Origin: [Anoxybacillus] calidus
GTDB taxonomy: Bacteria > Bacillota > Bacilli > Bacillales > Anoxybacillaceae
Length of the DNA stretch: 64,000 bases
Assembly (NCBI RefSeq): GCF_013760845.1
Contig: NZ_JACDUU010000002.1
Coordinates: forward strand, 372,001 to 436,000
Direction of reading: 5' to 3'
The stretch's first letter is position 1. Every line of letters begins with the position of its first letter. This document shows, piece by piece, positions 64,000-64,000 of the stretch. Under the pieces are notes generated by a model. It made no database searches, was not told the DNA's origin, and worked only from the letters and a program-made list of their open reading frames with translations. A program made the translations under genes and the position numbers.

Positions 64000-64000
64000 T

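Overview
The window looks like chromosome from a low-GC Gram-positive bacterium, most likely a thermophilic member of the Bacillaceae (Geobacillus, Parageobacillus or Anoxybacillus type). Supporting this are strong AGGAGG-type ribosome binding sites, a glpFK operon with a terminator-type leader, a qoxABCD menaquinol oxidase operon and many decayed insertion sequences of types common in such genomes. No rRNA genes, CRISPR array or replication origin are visible. The genus is an inference from gene content, not from a marker gene.

Layout. (1) 1-19,934 is mostly ordinary chromosome: glycerol uptake and phosphorylation (glpF, glpK), a frameshifted acetyltransferase, a PAS-GAF-PAS-GGDEF-EAL cyclic-di-GMP enzyme, an ECF sigma/anti-sigma pair, a LysE-type exporter, an AbrB-duplication membrane protein, a di-heme cytochrome c, a DUF1292 protein, a cysteine-rich 45-aa protein, a DUF2157/GDYXXLXY membrane protein and an ascorbate-type PTS (regulator, IIB, IIC). 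(2) A 3' fragment of a tRNA-Val(GAC) at 19,950 marks the start of an AT-rich accessory region that runs to about 53-54 kb. It is crowded with defence-type genes and relics: an McrC relic, a nuclease-helicase fusion (DUF2075), a GHKL ATPase with a small partner, a HindIII-family restriction endonuclease, a DUF1156-type DNA methyltransferase, an HsdR-N-domain protein, a DUF6414 pair, a CoiA-like protein, a frameshifted DUF2971 gene, a BrxL (BREX) relic, a 999-aa DSR2-like SIR2 protein, a HelD-like helicase, an unknown three-gene operon with two nuclease-like proteins and a NERD-domain protein. Between them lie broken copies of IS256, IS6, IS630, IS1182 and IS3 types and three copies of one DDE-type IS with GTGTTGCAAAAC ends. 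(3) 54-64 kb returns to chromosomal character: qoxABCD, a decayed IS3 element, a frameshifted AAA ATPase, a HAD phosphatase, an aminoglycoside-phosphotransferase-fold kinase and the end of a FAD-dependent amino-acid oxidase.

How the genes may work together. GlpF and GlpK bring in and trap glycerol. The PTS genes form one unit in which the regulator carries its own EIIB- and EIIA-like domains and no separate EIIA gene is present. In the accessory region the most interesting cluster is 28,197-35,047: a 124-aa protein and a MORC/Hsp90-like GHKL ATPase, then a HindIII-family nuclease, facing a DUF1156 methyltransferase. An IS copy now sits between the ATPase gene and the nuclease gene and appears to have separated the nuclease from a promoter with an overlapping palindrome. 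Whether these four genes form one defence system is an inference to be tested by synteny in related genomes.
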